NCBI RefSeq assembly: GCF_003058265.1
Contig: NZ_QBUK01000001.1
Location: 372,001-436,000, forward strand
Direction: 5' to 3'
Origin: Flagellimonas amoyensis
Lineage (GTDB): Bacteria; Bacteroidota; Bacteroidia; Flavobacteriales; Flavobacteriaceae
Length of the DNA stretch: 64,000 bases
Below are positions 18,500 through 26,998 of the stretch, piece after piece. Made by a program: the position numbers and the translations under genes. The first letter of the stretch is position 1. Each line of letters starts with the position of its first letter. Under the pieces are notes generated by a model. That model was not told the origin of the DNA. It saw only the letters and a program-made list of their open reading frames with translations, and did no database searches.

Positions 18500-18625
18500 A
18501 GTTTTGGGATATAATATCTTGGGCGTTTGCGATAAAGCAAACCAAGGCAAAAGCCAGAAGGGAAGTCAGGATTCTTTGTTGTATGACTAAACCACTAGAA
18601 TTGACGGTTCAAGATACCTAATTTA
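18500..18625 (-). pseudogene. decayed duplicate of the 5' end of the M1 peptidase gene
   Basis: The stretch aligns base for base, with scattered changes, to 17405-17527: promoter, start region, signal peptide and first mature residues. Read on the minus strand in the M1 frame it gives xQQRILTSLLAFALVCFIA then NAQD, against MQQRILTSLLAFALVSLLG then NAQD in the intact gene. The start ATG has become ATA and a TAA stop follows 29 codons later. Similarity fades below about 18500. The remaining bases of the 18354-18717 gap hold the phased operator and no convincing gene. Confidence 0.75.
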
Positions 18626-18717
18626 AAGTAAAGGTCTTAATGATTTTTGCGAACGACATGGATCAAGAAGGAAATGGGGTATAGTGTAGCCTATCTAGCT
18701 AACAAATCCTAACTGGG

Positions 18718-19626
18718 TTATTTTGGGTTATCCAATCCTTTTGAAGTTAACAATGAATTCCTTCTGGGACTGTTTTCAAGAACGTAGCGCATTCTACCAA
18801 TTTGGTCTTTTGTAAACATATTCATGACATCATCAGGAGAATAGTTCATATAATTGGCAACCTGGACTTCTTCATCTTGACATCCTAAATAAGGCGAAGC
18901 GGCCCATACCACGTGGTCAACTGCGGGAGTGTCTTCACAATAGTCGTTTAATTCACAATCTCCAGACCCCCATGTGTGCATAAGTCCAAGATAATGTCCC
19001 ATTTCATGGGTAAGTGTTCTCCCCAGATTGTGGATGGTATCAAAATCTGATTCCCCAAATACGGCCCAATTAATGATTATTCCCTCTATGTTGTCGGGTT
19101 CAGGCAATATATAAATGCCTGGCAAGTCGGTTTCCGGCCCTGTAGATTTCCCAAGTAAAATTTCAACCATACTTTCGGGATATGGTGCGGTCCAAATATT
19201 TATATAGTGGTCAGAATCCCAATAACTCAGATAGGCGAAACTATGATACTCTGAGTTGGGGACATGGTCTGGTACCGTACTGATTTGTTTTCTTACGATA
19301 CCATTTGTGGGATTTCCATCTGGGTCTTGTTTTGCCAGGACAAATTGTATTTTTGCGTCATCACCGTCAGGGTGATTGTTATAACCTCTGGTATCCTTTT
19401 TTTTGCGAAAATCCTCATTTAATATTTCAACCTGTTTCATTATCCGTTCAATGGATAAATTAGTTCCTTCGCCAACTTCTTCACCATTATGGATAATATG
19501 CACTACTATAGGGAGGGTATAAATGTCGATATCCGCTTGGACAGGGGGATCATGACTCGAAACCTCACTATCATCCGAACATGCTAGAAAAAAACAAATC
19601 ATGAGTAGGTAATAATGGTTTTTCAT
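18718..19626 (-). CDS. M43 (pappalysin/cytophagalysin-like) zinc metalloprotease lipoprotein
   Basis: 302 residues. Lipoprotein signal ending FFLAC, so surface or periplasm anchored. The metzincin site HEMGHYLGLMHTW lies near residue 210; a Cys-bounded DYCEDTPAVDH loop follows, and YMNYSPDDVMNMFTKDQ near residue 265 supplies the Met-turn. These are the standard M43 features. No C-terminal sorting domain is present. It is a single gene with a strongly patterned upstream region (19650-19733) that suggests dedicated regulation. Confidence 0.92.
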   Translation of the reverse strand: MKNHYYLLMICFFLACSDDSEVSSHDPPVQADIDIYTLPIVVHIIHNGEEVGEGTNLSIERIMKQVEILNEDFRKKKDTRGYNNHPDGDDAKIQFVLAKQDPDGNPTNGIVRKQISTVPDHVPNSEYHSFAYLSYWDSDHYINIWTAPYPESMVEILLGKSTGPETDLPGIYILPEPDNIEGIIINWAVFGESDFDTIHNLGRTLTHEMGHYLGLMHTWGSGDCELNDYCEDTPAVDHVVWAASPYLGCQDEEVQVANYMNYSPDDVMNMFTKDQIGRMRYVLENSPRRNSLLTSKGLDNPK

Positions 19627-19649
19627 TATTGATCATGTATGTAGATTCT

Positions 19650-19733
19650 AAAATATAAAACTTCATCTGTCAATTTGATGCAAATTGACAGATGCCCCAA
19701 ACCAATTGATGAATGGCCTTTTTGGGTTGATGG
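19650..19733 (-). promoter_or_regulatory. multi-site phased operator and promoter of the M43 protease gene
   Basis: Three half-sites run in one direction at exact 21-base steps: TTGACAGATG at 19685, TTGATGAATG at 19706 and TTGATGGTTT at 19727. A fourth, CATCTGTCAA at 19664, is inverted, so 19664-19677 and 19681-19694 form a perfect 14-bp inverted repeat with a 3-base loop. The minus-strand box TATATTTT (19650-19657) lies 27 bases from the first direct half-site. Spacing of one helical double turn suggests a dimeric activator of LytTR type. Confidence 0.55.
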
Positions 19734-19766
19734 TTTTTAGGCTATATGCCTATGAAAAGAAAAGAG

Positions 19767-21053
19767 TCATGATTTTAGTGCGACTTCCATTTTGGCTTTA
19801 ATTTGCTCCAAACACAGATTCCCTAAACTACCCTCGTGCGTATGTTCAATATCTCTTTTGGGTTTGAAATTGCCATTTTCAATGGCCTTGCCCATAGTTT
19901 TATAGGCATCCCGGAACGGCATTCCACTTTTTACGAGCTCGTTCAAGGTGTCCACACTAAAAAGGTAATCGTATTTGGGGTCGTCCAAAATCTTGGGGTT
20001 GACTTTGATTTCCTTCAAACTAAAAGTCATCAGTTCCAAACAGGCTTGCATGTCCTGCAAAGCGGGTACAATCACTTCTTTTACCAATTGCAGGTCACGG
20101 TGATAGCCACTGGGCAAATTGTTGGTGATCAAAGTGAGTTGGTTGGGCACCGCTTGGATTCGGTTACACTTGGCACGGATCAACTCGAACACATCGGGAT
20201 TCTTCTTGTGCGGCATGATGCTGCTGCCCGTGGTGAGTTCGTTCGGGAACGAAATAAAATCAAAGTTCTGGCTCATGTACAGGCAGATGTCCATCGCCAT
20301 TTTGGATAGGGTGGCGGCCACGCTGGAAATGCCAAAAGCAGCGGCCTTTTCCACCTTTCCACGTCCCATTTGGGCGGCCACAACGTTAAATTTTAAAGTT
20401 TCAAAACCCATTTCCGCAGTGGTGAACGTTCGGTCTATGGGGAAGGAACTTCCGTAACCAGCAGCACTTCCCAACGGGTTTTGGTTCGCGATCTTATGGG
20501 CGGCCTGTACAAAGTACAGATCATCGATCAAGCTTTCGGCATAGGCGGAAAACCAAAGTCCAAAGGAGGAGGGCATCGCAATCTGAAGGTGGGTGTAACC
20601 GGGCAACAACACTTTTTGATGCTTTTCGGCCAAATCCATCAACAGGTCGAACAGGGATTTCACCTGTTCTTTGATTTCGGTAAGTTCTTCCTTCAGGTAC
20701 AATTGCATGGCCACCAAAACCTGGTCGTTCCTGGATCGCGCCGAGTGTATTTTTTTGCCGGTATCACCCAATTTTTCGGTCAGGATAAATTCGATCTTGG
20801 AATGCATGTCCTCAAAATCGTTTTCAATGGTAAAGTTCCCTTTTTCGATATCCTTGCCGATTTCACCCAACGCCTTTACCAAGTCCTTGGCTTCCTCTTC
20901 GGTGATCAATCCCACCTTGCCCAGCATTTTGGCATGTGCGGTAGAGGCGATCACATCATATTTGGCGAGTACCAGATCTAGTTCGCGGTCGTTGCCCACG
21001 GTAAAATGGTCTATTTTTTTATCGGTGCTAAAACCTTTGTCCCAGAGTTTCAT
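19767..21053 (-). CDS. argH: argininosuccinate lyase
   Basis: 428 residues from the ATG at 21053 (MKLWDKGFS); an upstream in-frame ATG would add 11 atypical residues. The superfamily signature GSSIMPHKKNPD is near residue 275, and SRNDQV near 110. It cleaves argininosuccinate to arginine and fumarate, the last step of arginine synthesis. It is the last gene of the nine-gene minus-strand arginine operon, 70 bases after the deacylase gene. Confidence 0.96.
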   Translation of the reverse strand: MKLWDKGFSTDKKIDHFTVGNDRELDLVLAKYDVIASTAHAKMLGKVGLITEEEAKDLVKALGEIGKDIEKGNFTIENDFEDMHSKIEFILTEKLGDTGKKIHSARSRNDQVLVAMQLYLKEELTEIKEQVKSLFDLLMDLAEKHQKVLLPGYTHLQIAMPSSFGLWFSAYAESLIDDLYFVQAAHKIANQNPLGSAAGYGSSFPIDRTFTTAEMGFETLKFNVVAAQMGRGKVEKAAAFGISSVAATLSKMAMDICLYMSQNFDFISFPNELTTGSSIMPHKKNPDVFELIRAKCNRIQAVPNQLTLITNNLPSGYHRDLQLVKEVIVPALQDMQACLELMTFSLKEIKVNPKILDDPKYDYLFSVDTLNELVKSGMPFRDAYKTMGKAIENGNFKPKRDIEHTHEGSLGNLCLEQIKAKMEVALKS

Positions 21054-21123
21054 ATTGAATAATTCAAGTTCAATTGTCAAGTTCAAGTACAGGGTTTTGG
21101 TGCTTGAAACTTGTATTTGTGTT

Positions 21124-22197
21124 TTATTTTTTCAGAAAACCTTCTAATATTTTAATATATAAAGTGATTCCTTCCTCAATCTCATCCACAAAAATGAATT
21201 CGTTGGCGGAGTGGGAACGCGTGCTGTCGCCAGGTCCTAGTTTTACCGATTGGCAAGTCAATGCCGCCTGATCGGACAAGGTAGGGGAACCATAGGTTTT
21301 TCTGCCCAAGGCCAGACCACTTTTTACCAAGTCGTGATTAGGGTCAATGCAGGACGAATTCAATCGCAATGATCGAGGTGTCATTTTGCAGGGGGCCTCC
21401 CGTTGCAGCATATCTGCAATTTCTTGGTTGGTATAACAGTCGTTCACCCGAACGTCCACTACCAAATCCACCTGTGCGGGTACCACATTGTGTTGTTTTC
21501 CGGCATTGATTTGGGTAACGGTCATCTTGACTTCACCCAAGGCTTCGGAAATCTTTTCAAATCTGTAGTCCTTGAACCATTGCAACACGGATATGGTGTT
21601 GTAAATGGAGTTGTTGTCGTTCGGATGCGCGGCATGTGAAGGGGTGCCTTCCACCACGGTATCAAAAACGACGAGGCCCTTTTCGGCAATGGCAAGGTCC
21701 ATCAAAGTGGGTTCTCCCACCACGGCCACATCAATTTTTGGGAGGATGGGCAACAGACCCCTTAAACTTTTATCCCCGGCATCTTCTTCTTCCGCTGTGG
21801 CTGCCATGATGATGTTGTGGCTCAATCCTTCCTTATCATAAAAATGGACGAAAGTGGCCAGAAGAGAAACCAAACATCCGCCCGCATCGTTGCTGCCCAA
21901 ACCATACAATTTCCCATCTTCAACATGCGGATGAAAAGGGTCTTTGGTGTAGGCGCTGTTCGGTTTTACGGTATCGTGGTGCGAGTTGAGCAATAGGGTG
22001 GGTTTGCTTTCATCAAAATACTTGTTGAAAGCGTAGATGTTGTGATATTGGCGTTCCGTTTGTATGTCAAAACCCTGCAAGAAGGCTTCAATGGCATCTC
22101 CTGTTTTGTCCTCTTCCCCGGAAAAGGAAGGAATGGAAATGAGTTGCTTCAGCAGCGCAATGGCCTTTTCGGTCAATGTTTCTTGGGTCAATTTCAT
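21124..22197 (-). CDS. argE: M20-family deacylase of arginine synthesis (N-acylcitrulline or N-acylornithine)
   Basis: 357 residues. M20 metal and catalytic residues are visible: NSHHDTVKP, SNDAGGCL, TAEEEDAGDKS, VGEPTLMDLA and, near the end, RSHSANEF. Because the operon encodes an ArgF' that acts on acylated ornithine, this enzyme most likely removes the acyl group from N-acetyl- or N-succinylcitrulline rather than from acylornithine. It overlaps argB by four bases (ATGA). The name argE is by family only. Confidence 0.88.
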   Translation of the reverse strand: MKLTQETLTEKAIALLKQLISIPSFSGEEDKTGDAIEAFLQGFDIQTERQYHNIYAFNKYFDESKPTLLLNSHHDTVKPNSAYTKDPFHPHVEDGKLYGLGSNDAGGCLVSLLATFVHFYDKEGLSHNIIMAATAEEEDAGDKSLRGLLPILPKIDVAVVGEPTLMDLAIAEKGLVVFDTVVEGTPSHAAHPNDNNSIYNTISVLQWFKDYRFEKISEALGEVKMTVTQINAGKQHNVVPAQVDLVVDVRVNDCYTNQEIADMLQREAPCKMTPRSLRLNSSCIDPNHDLVKSGLALGRKTYGSPTLSDQAALTCQSVKLGPGDSTRSHSANEFIFVDEIEEGITLYIKILEGFLKK

Positions 22198-22973
22198 AAG
22201 GTCAGCGTTGTGTATTCAGGATTTCCGGCTTCGAGCATGCCACTGTTGCCCACGCAGACTTTGGAAACGTTGTTCTTGAGTGCGTAGAAGCAATTGTGCA
22301 TTTTGGGAAGCATTCCATCGGAGATGATGCCATAGGCCAAAAGTTCATCGTAGCCTTTGGAATCGATATGGGGAATCACCGAGTTTTCATCTTCAATATC
22401 CTGTAGCACACCTTTCTTCTCAAAACAATAGTAAAGCGTGGTGTCGAACTGATCGGACATGGCAATGGCAAGTTCTGCGGCAATGGTATCGGCATTGGTA
22501 TTTAGCAACTGTCCCTGTCCATCGTGCGTAAGGGCACAAAAAATAGGGGTGAACCCTGCTTGGAGCAATTTGAAGATGCCATAGGCATTAACGGAGTCCA
22601 CATCGCCCACAAGACCAAAATCCACTTTGATGACAGGCCTTTTGTGGGCCCTGATGGCATTGGCATCCGCACCACTCATCCCGATGGCATCAGTGCCCAA
22701 AGCCTGGAGCTTGGCCACTATCTTTTTGCTGACAAGCCCGCCATAGATCATGATGGCAATGTCCAAGGTATCGGCGTCCGTGATTCTTCTTCCGTTGATC
22801 ATTTTAGGTTCAATACCCATTTTTTGGCTCATTTCAGTGGTTTTGTTGCCACCGCCATGGACCAAGATCTTGTTTCCGTGCATTTTGGAAAACAGGTCCA
22901 AGACATGTTCAAATCCCTTGGGGTCTTCGATGAGATTGCCTCCTATTTTAACTACGGATAACTTTTGTTTCAT
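22194..22973 (-). CDS. argB: N-acetylglutamate kinase (possibly N-succinylglutamate kinase)
   Basis: 259 residues. Amino-acid-kinase fold: VKIGGNLIED at the N-terminus with the catalytic Lys, VHGGGNKTTEM near 40, and TDAIGMSGADANAI near 118. It phosphorylates the gamma-carboxyl of the N-acylated glutamate. No N-terminal extension of the arginine-sensitive type is present, so feedback inhibition is not obvious from sequence. It sits 44 bases after argF' in the operon. Confidence 0.94.
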   Translation of the reverse strand: MKQKLSVVKIGGNLIEDPKGFEHVLDLFSKMHGNKILVHGGGNKTTEMSQKMGIEPKMINGRRITDADTLDIAIMIYGGLVSKKIVAKLQALGTDAIGMSGADANAIRAHKRPVIKVDFGLVGDVDSVNAYGIFKLLQAGFTPIFCALTHDGQGQLLNTNADTIAAELAIAMSDQFDTTLYYCFEKKGVLQDIEDENSVIPHIDSKGYDELLAYGIISDGMLPKMHNCFYALKNNVSKVCVGNSGMLEAGNPEYTTLTL

Positions 22974-23017
22974 TTTATATGTTGATTTTTAATGTGTCTG
23001 GCCTCATCGGGACTGGG

Positions 23018-23956
23018 TCATAGATTTTCCAAGATTTTTTTCAAGACGATTTGTGCCGAATAGATCCGGTTTTTGGCTTGTTGGGCCACCAAGGATTGTG
23101 TTCCGTCCAACACGGCATCTTCAACCACCACATTTCTGCGGACAGGCAAACAGTGCATGAATTTGGCCGTGCCCAATTTTTGTTTGGTCATGGTCCAGTT
23201 GGGGTCCTTGCTCACGATTTTTCCATAATCTGTATAACTGCTCCAGTTCTTCACATATACAAAATCTGCATTCTCCAAGGCCTTGTCCTGATCATGTTCT
23301 ATCCGGCACCCTTGGGTGATCTCTGGGTTCAGTTCATATCCTTCGGGATGCGTGATCACAAATTCCGCATCTTGGCGTTTCATCATTTCCACGAACGAAT
23401 TGGCCACGGCATGGGGCAACGCCCTTGGGTGTGGTGCCCAGGACAGCACGACCTTGGGCCGGTCCTTGGTCTTGTTCTCGGCCAAGGTGATGGCATCTGC
23501 CAACGCTTGGAGCGGATGCCCCACGGAACTTTCCATGTTCACCACGGGGATGGAAGCATATTTGGCAAATCCATTGATCACTTCCTCCGCTTCGTCCTTT
23601 ATCTTGTCCTCCAAACCGGCAAAAGCCCTGATGGCCACAATGTCACAATATTGGGAGACCACTTGTGCGGCTTCCTTGATGTGTTCCGAGGTACCTTTGT
23701 CCATAATGGTCCCATCTCCGTACTCCAGGGCCCAACCTTCGCTGCCAAAATTCATCACCATGACCTCCATGCCGAGGTTCATGGCCGCTTTTTGGGTACT
23801 CAAACGGGTTCTAAGGCTGTTGTTGAAAAACAGCAGGCACAAGGTTTTACGTTTGCCCAAACCTTCAAACTGATAAGGGTCTTTTTTGAGGTTGATCGCT
23901 TCATCCACCCAATCGGGGAGGGAGTCAATATCGTTTATGGACAGGTAATGTTTCAT
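23018..23956 (-). CDS. argF': N-acylornithine carbamoyltransferase (ArgF')
   Basis: 312 residues. The carbamoyl-phosphate loop is NNSLRTRLSTQKA instead of the STRT of ordinary OTCase, and SVGHPLQALAD and WAPHPRALPHAVANS match the N-succinyl/N-acetyl-ornithine transcarbamylases of Bacteroides and Xanthomonas. By recalled alignment, the residue that distinguishes succinyl (Pro) from acetyl (Glu) substrates falls in MDKGTSEHIKEA as Ser. The substrate is therefore acylornithine, with acyl type unresolved. The start overlaps the argD stop by four bases. Confidence 0.9.
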   Translation of the reverse strand: MKHYLSINDIDSLPDWVDEAINLKKDPYQFEGLGKRKTLCLLFFNNSLRTRLSTQKAAMNLGMEVMVMNFGSEGWALEYGDGTIMDKGTSEHIKEAAQVVSQYCDIVAIRAFAGLEDKIKDEAEEVINGFAKYASIPVVNMESSVGHPLQALADAITLAENKTKDRPKVVLSWAPHPRALPHAVANSFVEMMKRQDAEFVITHPEGYELNPEITQGCRIEHDQDKALENADFVYVKNWSSYTDYGKIVSKDPNWTMTKQKLGTAKFMHCLPVRRNVVVEDAVLDGTQSLVAQQAKNRIYSAQIVLKKILENL

Positions 23957-25101
23957 TTCAATGCTTTTTGGAGGGCTTCAAAAAATAGGTCTATGTGTTC
24001 CTTGGTGATGTTGAGTGCGGGCAAAAACCGTAGCAGTTTTTTGTTGTTGGCACTCCCGGTGAACATATAATGATCATAGATCAGTTTTTTGCGCAGGTCG
24101 GCCACTTCAAAATCAAACTCCAGTCCGATCATGAGTCCCCGGCCTTTCACCTTGATGATTTCGGGAACGGCCGCCGCCTTTGTTCTAAAATAGATGCCAA
24201 GTTCTGCGGCATTGTCCACGAGATTTTCATCTTCCAAAACCTCCAAAACGGCCAAACTCGCGGCACAGGCCAAATGGTTTCCACCAAAGGTGGTGCCCAA
24301 AAGACCGTAGGAAGCTTCAAAAGATTCATGGATCAAAATACCGCCCACTGGAAAACCATTCCCCATTCCTTTCGCGATGGAAATGATATCGGGTTGGACA
24401 CTTCGACTCCGCTCAGTGTCCGAATGGTGCTGGAACGCAAAGAATTTTCCGCTTCGCCCATAACCGGACTGTACCTCGTCCGCGATAAGGACCACGCCAT
24501 TCTCCTTGCATTTTTCGGCGATGAATTGGTAGAACTTGGTGGTGGGTTCGTCAAGACCGCCCACGCCTTGGATCGCTTCCAAGATCACGGCACAGTATCC
24601 TTCCGATGCGATGGCTTTTTCAAACGCATCAAAATCGTTCAAGGGCAGAAAGGTCACTTCCTGTTGCAGGTTGATGGGGGCATTGATCTTCGGGTTGTCC
24701 GTGGTGGCAACGGCAGCGGACGTCCTGCCATGGAAACTGTTCCTGAAGGCAATGACCTTTGCCTTTCCGGTGTGGAACGAAGCCATTTTCAGTGCATTTT
24801 CATTGGCCTCCGCCCCGGAATTGCACATGAATAGGGTATAATTTTCGCAATCTGATGCTTTTCCCAGTTTTTCGGCCAATGCTTCTTGAACCGGATTTTG
24901 CACGGAATTGCTGTAAAAAGCGATTTTTTCCAATTGATCCTCGATGCGCTTTACGTAATGGGGATGGGTATGCCCAATGGAAATCACGGCATGACCACCA
25001 TAGAAATCCAGGTATTTTTGTCCTTTGTCGTCCCAGACTTCAATGCCCTTTGCCGATACCGGGGTCACGTCATATAGGGGGTAAACGTCGAATAGTTTCA
25101 T
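23953..25101 (-). CDS. argD: acetylornithine/succinylornithine aminotransferase with repeat-derived insert
   Basis: 382 residues from the ATG at 25101; an ATG nine codons upstream (25128) is also possible. Class-III PLP aminotransferase: NSGAEANENALK, SFHGRT, ADEVQSGYGRSGKFFAFQ, and the Schiff-base Lys in ISIAKGMGNGFPVGG. Between FFAFQHH and QPDII lies SDTERSRSV, nine residues absent from the family pattern and encoded by a palindromic genomic repeat (24396-24421). The insert keeps the frame and lies on the loop between the cofactor Asp strand and the Lys loop. Confidence 0.93.
   Translation of the reverse strand: MKLFDVYPLYDVTPVSAKGIEVWDDKGQKYLDFYGGHAVISIGHTHPHYVKRIEDQLEKIAFYSNSVQNPVQEALAEKLGKASDCENYTLFMCNSGAEANENALKMASFHTGKAKVIAFRNSFHGRTSAAVATTDNPKINAPINLQQEVTFLPLNDFDAFEKAIASEGYCAVILEAIQGVGGLDEPTTKFYQFIAEKCKENGVVLIADEVQSGYGRSGKFFAFQHHSDTERSRSVQPDIISIAKGMGNGFPVGGILIHESFEASYGLLGTTFGGNHLACAASLAVLEVLEDENLVDNAAELGIYFRTKAAAVPEIIKVKGRGLMIGLEFDFEVADLRKKLIYDHYMFTGSANNKKLLRFLPALNITKEHIDLFFEALQKALK
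24396..24421. repeat. palindromic repeat unit inside argD
   Basis: GGACACT at the left and AGTGTCC at the right form a 7-bp inverted repeat around the core TCGACTCCGCTC. The core is a variant of the intergenic repeat seen at 3400-3429 and 25989-26017 (TCGAC-CGCTCAGGG type). It encodes part of the extra SDTERSRSV peptide. Confidence 0.75.
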
Positions 25102-25139
25102 GGTCTTTTTGTTTGTCGTCTCGATCATGGTCGAATGTT

Positions 25140-25934
25140 TTATCCTTTTTTGATCTGGCTGATTTTTTCGTAGGAGGCCACAATGCCCCTGATGAGGGAA
25201 GAGCTGAGCCCTTGATGCTCCATTTCGTTCAGTCCTTCTATGGTGCAGCCCCTTGGCGTGGTCACCCTATCGATTTCCTCTTCGGGATGGCTACCGGATT
25301 CGATCAACAGGCTTGCAGCTCCGTTACAGGTGTGCATGGCGAGCTCCTGGGCTTCCTTGGCATCGAATCCCAACTGGATGGCCCCTTGGGTCGTGGCACG
25401 GATCAAGCGCATCCAAAAGGCGATACCGCTTGCACAGATCACCGTGGCGGCCTGCATTTGCTCTTCGGGAATTTCCATGGTGTGTCCCATCCGGTTAAAA
25501 ATGGCCTTGGCCAGATCTACCCGTTTTTTGCCCAGTTCGTTGCTGCAGATACAGGTCATGGATTTGCCCACGGAAATGGCCGTGTTGGGCATACTGCGGA
25601 TGATGAACTTATCGGCACCGATGATACTTTCGATCCTGGCGATGCCAAAACCCGTGATGGTGCTGATGATCACATGTTTTTCGGTAAGGAGCTCCTTGCT
25701 CTGTTCCAAAATGGAGGCAAAGTGGCCCGGCTGTACGGCAAAGATGAGGATGTCGGAATTTTTTACGGCCTCTAGGTTGTCCGAGGTGACCGTGACGTTT
25801 CCATATTTCTCAAAATCCTTGATGCCCTTGGTATTCCTTTTGGTCAGGTACATGGTGGTGGCCCCGTTGGTGTGCAAAATCCCTTTGGCAATGGCCAGTC
25901 CCAAATTTCCTGCTCCTATGATCGCTATTTTCAT
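25140..25934 (-). CDS. proC: pyrroline-5-carboxylate reductase
   Basis: 264 residues. N-terminal dinucleotide motif IGAGNLGLAIAKGI, RSMPNTAISVGKSM near 112 and the C-terminal signature VTTPRGCTIEGLNEME. It reduces pyrroline-5-carboxylate to proline with NAD(P)H. In Flavobacteriaceae it is commonly housed in the arginine operon, linking proline and ornithine metabolism. It is separated from argC by 89 bases that hold a palindromic repeat, and from argD by 38 bases. Confidence 0.95.
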   Translation of the reverse strand: MKIAIIGAGNLGLAIAKGILHTNGATTMYLTKRNTKGIKDFEKYGNVTVTSDNLEAVKNSDILIFAVQPGHFASILEQSKELLTEKHVIISTITGFGIARIESIIGADKFIIRSMPNTAISVGKSMTCICSNELGKKRVDLAKAIFNRMGHTMEIPEEQMQAATVICASGIAFWMRLIRATTQGAIQLGFDAKEAQELAMHTCNGAASLLIESGSHPEEEIDRVTTPRGCTIEGLNEMEHQGLSSSLIRGIVASYEKISQIKKG

Positions 25935-25988
25935 GGTTTTCTTATTATTGATTCCTGTACACGCAAAAATCTATCTTACATTAAAGTA

Positions 25989-26017
25989 GTGACCCTTCGA
26001 CTGCGCTCAGGGTGACA
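25989..26017. repeat. intergenic palindromic repeat between argC and proC
   Basis: GTGACCC, a core TTCGACTGCGCTCA and GGGTGAC form an imperfect hairpin. The core matches the element in 3400-3429 (inverse orientation) and the one inside argD. It may stabilise or attenuate the operon message. Confidence 0.65.
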
Positions 26018-26023
26018 CAATTT

Positions 26024-26998
26024 TTAAAATACCCCCGCTTTTAACAATAGACCTTCGGTCTCGGGAAAACCGAACATCAGGTTCATGTTCTGTACCGCTT
26101 GTCCAGAGGCACCTTTCAACAAATTGTCAATGGCAGAGGTCACCAACAAAAGGTCCTCATGCTTGTGCAAATGGATGTGGCACTTGTTGGTGTTCACCAC
26201 TTGTTTCAAATGGATTTCCGCTTCGGACATATGGGTGAAGACGGCATCGGCATAAAAATCCGAATACAATTTTTTGGCTTCGTCCAAGGAACCTTCAAAA
26301 TGGGTATAGGACGTGGCCAGAATACCTCTGGTGAAATTTCCCCGGTTTGGCAAAAACAGCAGCTTGCCCACATTGTTGCCGAAGGACTTGAGACTTTCCC
26401 CAATTTCCCCCAAATGTTGGTGGGTAAAGGGTTTGTACCACGAAACGTTGTTGTTCCTCCAGCTAAAATGGGAGGTGTCGGACAGGCCTACGCCGGCTCC
26501 TGTACTTCCCGTCACGGCATTCACATGCACTTCATTTGCCAACAGATTGGCCTTTGCCAAGGGCAACAGACCCAGTTGTATCGCGGTGGCAAAACATCCG
26601 GGATTGGCAATGGCCTCGGCAGATGCAATGGCAGACCTGTTCAATTCGGGAAGTCCATAAATGAAACGTTTGCCGTTGAAGGTGGAATCGGCCTGCAGTC
26701 TGAAATCGTTGCTGAGGTCGATGATCTTGGTACTTGCCGAGAATGCATGTTCGCTCAAAAATGAGGTAGAATTGCCATGGCCCAAACACAAAAAGACCAC
26801 ATCAACAGCCGGATTGATCTCTCCGGAAAATGTAAGATCGGTCAGTCCCAAAAGATCTTGGTGTGCCGAAGCAATAGGTTTTCCGGCCCTCGTGGTACTA
26901 TACACAAAATCGATTTTGGCGTTAGGATGGTTGAGCAATATTCGGATCAGTTCCCCGCCCGTATATCCAGAACCTCCTATGATTCCCGCTTTAATCAT
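26024..26998 (-). CDS. argC: N-acetyl-gamma-glutamyl-phosphate reductase
   Basis: 324 residues. GGSGYTGGELIRILL at the N-terminus binds NADPH, and ANPGCFATAIQLGLLP near residue 130 contains the catalytic Cys. It reduces the N-acylglutamyl phosphate made by ArgB to the semialdehyde. The start overlaps the end of argG by eight bases, so the two are translationally coupled. Confidence 0.95.
   Translation of the reverse strand: MIKAGIIGGSGYTGGELIRILLNHPNAKIDFVYSTTRAGKPIASAHQDLLGLTDLTFSGEINPAVDVVFLCLGHGNSTSFLSEHAFSASTKIIDLSNDFRLQADSTFNGKRFIYGLPELNRSAIASAEAIANPGCFATAIQLGLLPLAKANLLANEVHVNAVTGSTGAGVGLSDTSHFSWRNNNVSWYKPFTHQHLGEIGESLKSFGNNVGKLLFLPNRGNFTRGILATSYTHFEGSLDEAKKLYSDFYADAVFTHMSEAEIHLKQVVNTNKCHIHLHKHEDLLLVTSAIDNLLKGASGQAVQNMNLMFGFPETEGLLLKAGVF

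Noticed and set aside
18346..18540. 64-codon minus-strand ORF upstream of the methyltransferase
   Set aside because: It begins inside the decayed M1 fragment in a shifted frame and overlaps the candidate operator; any likeness to the M1 sequence beyond the signal peptide is too weak to claim a gene.
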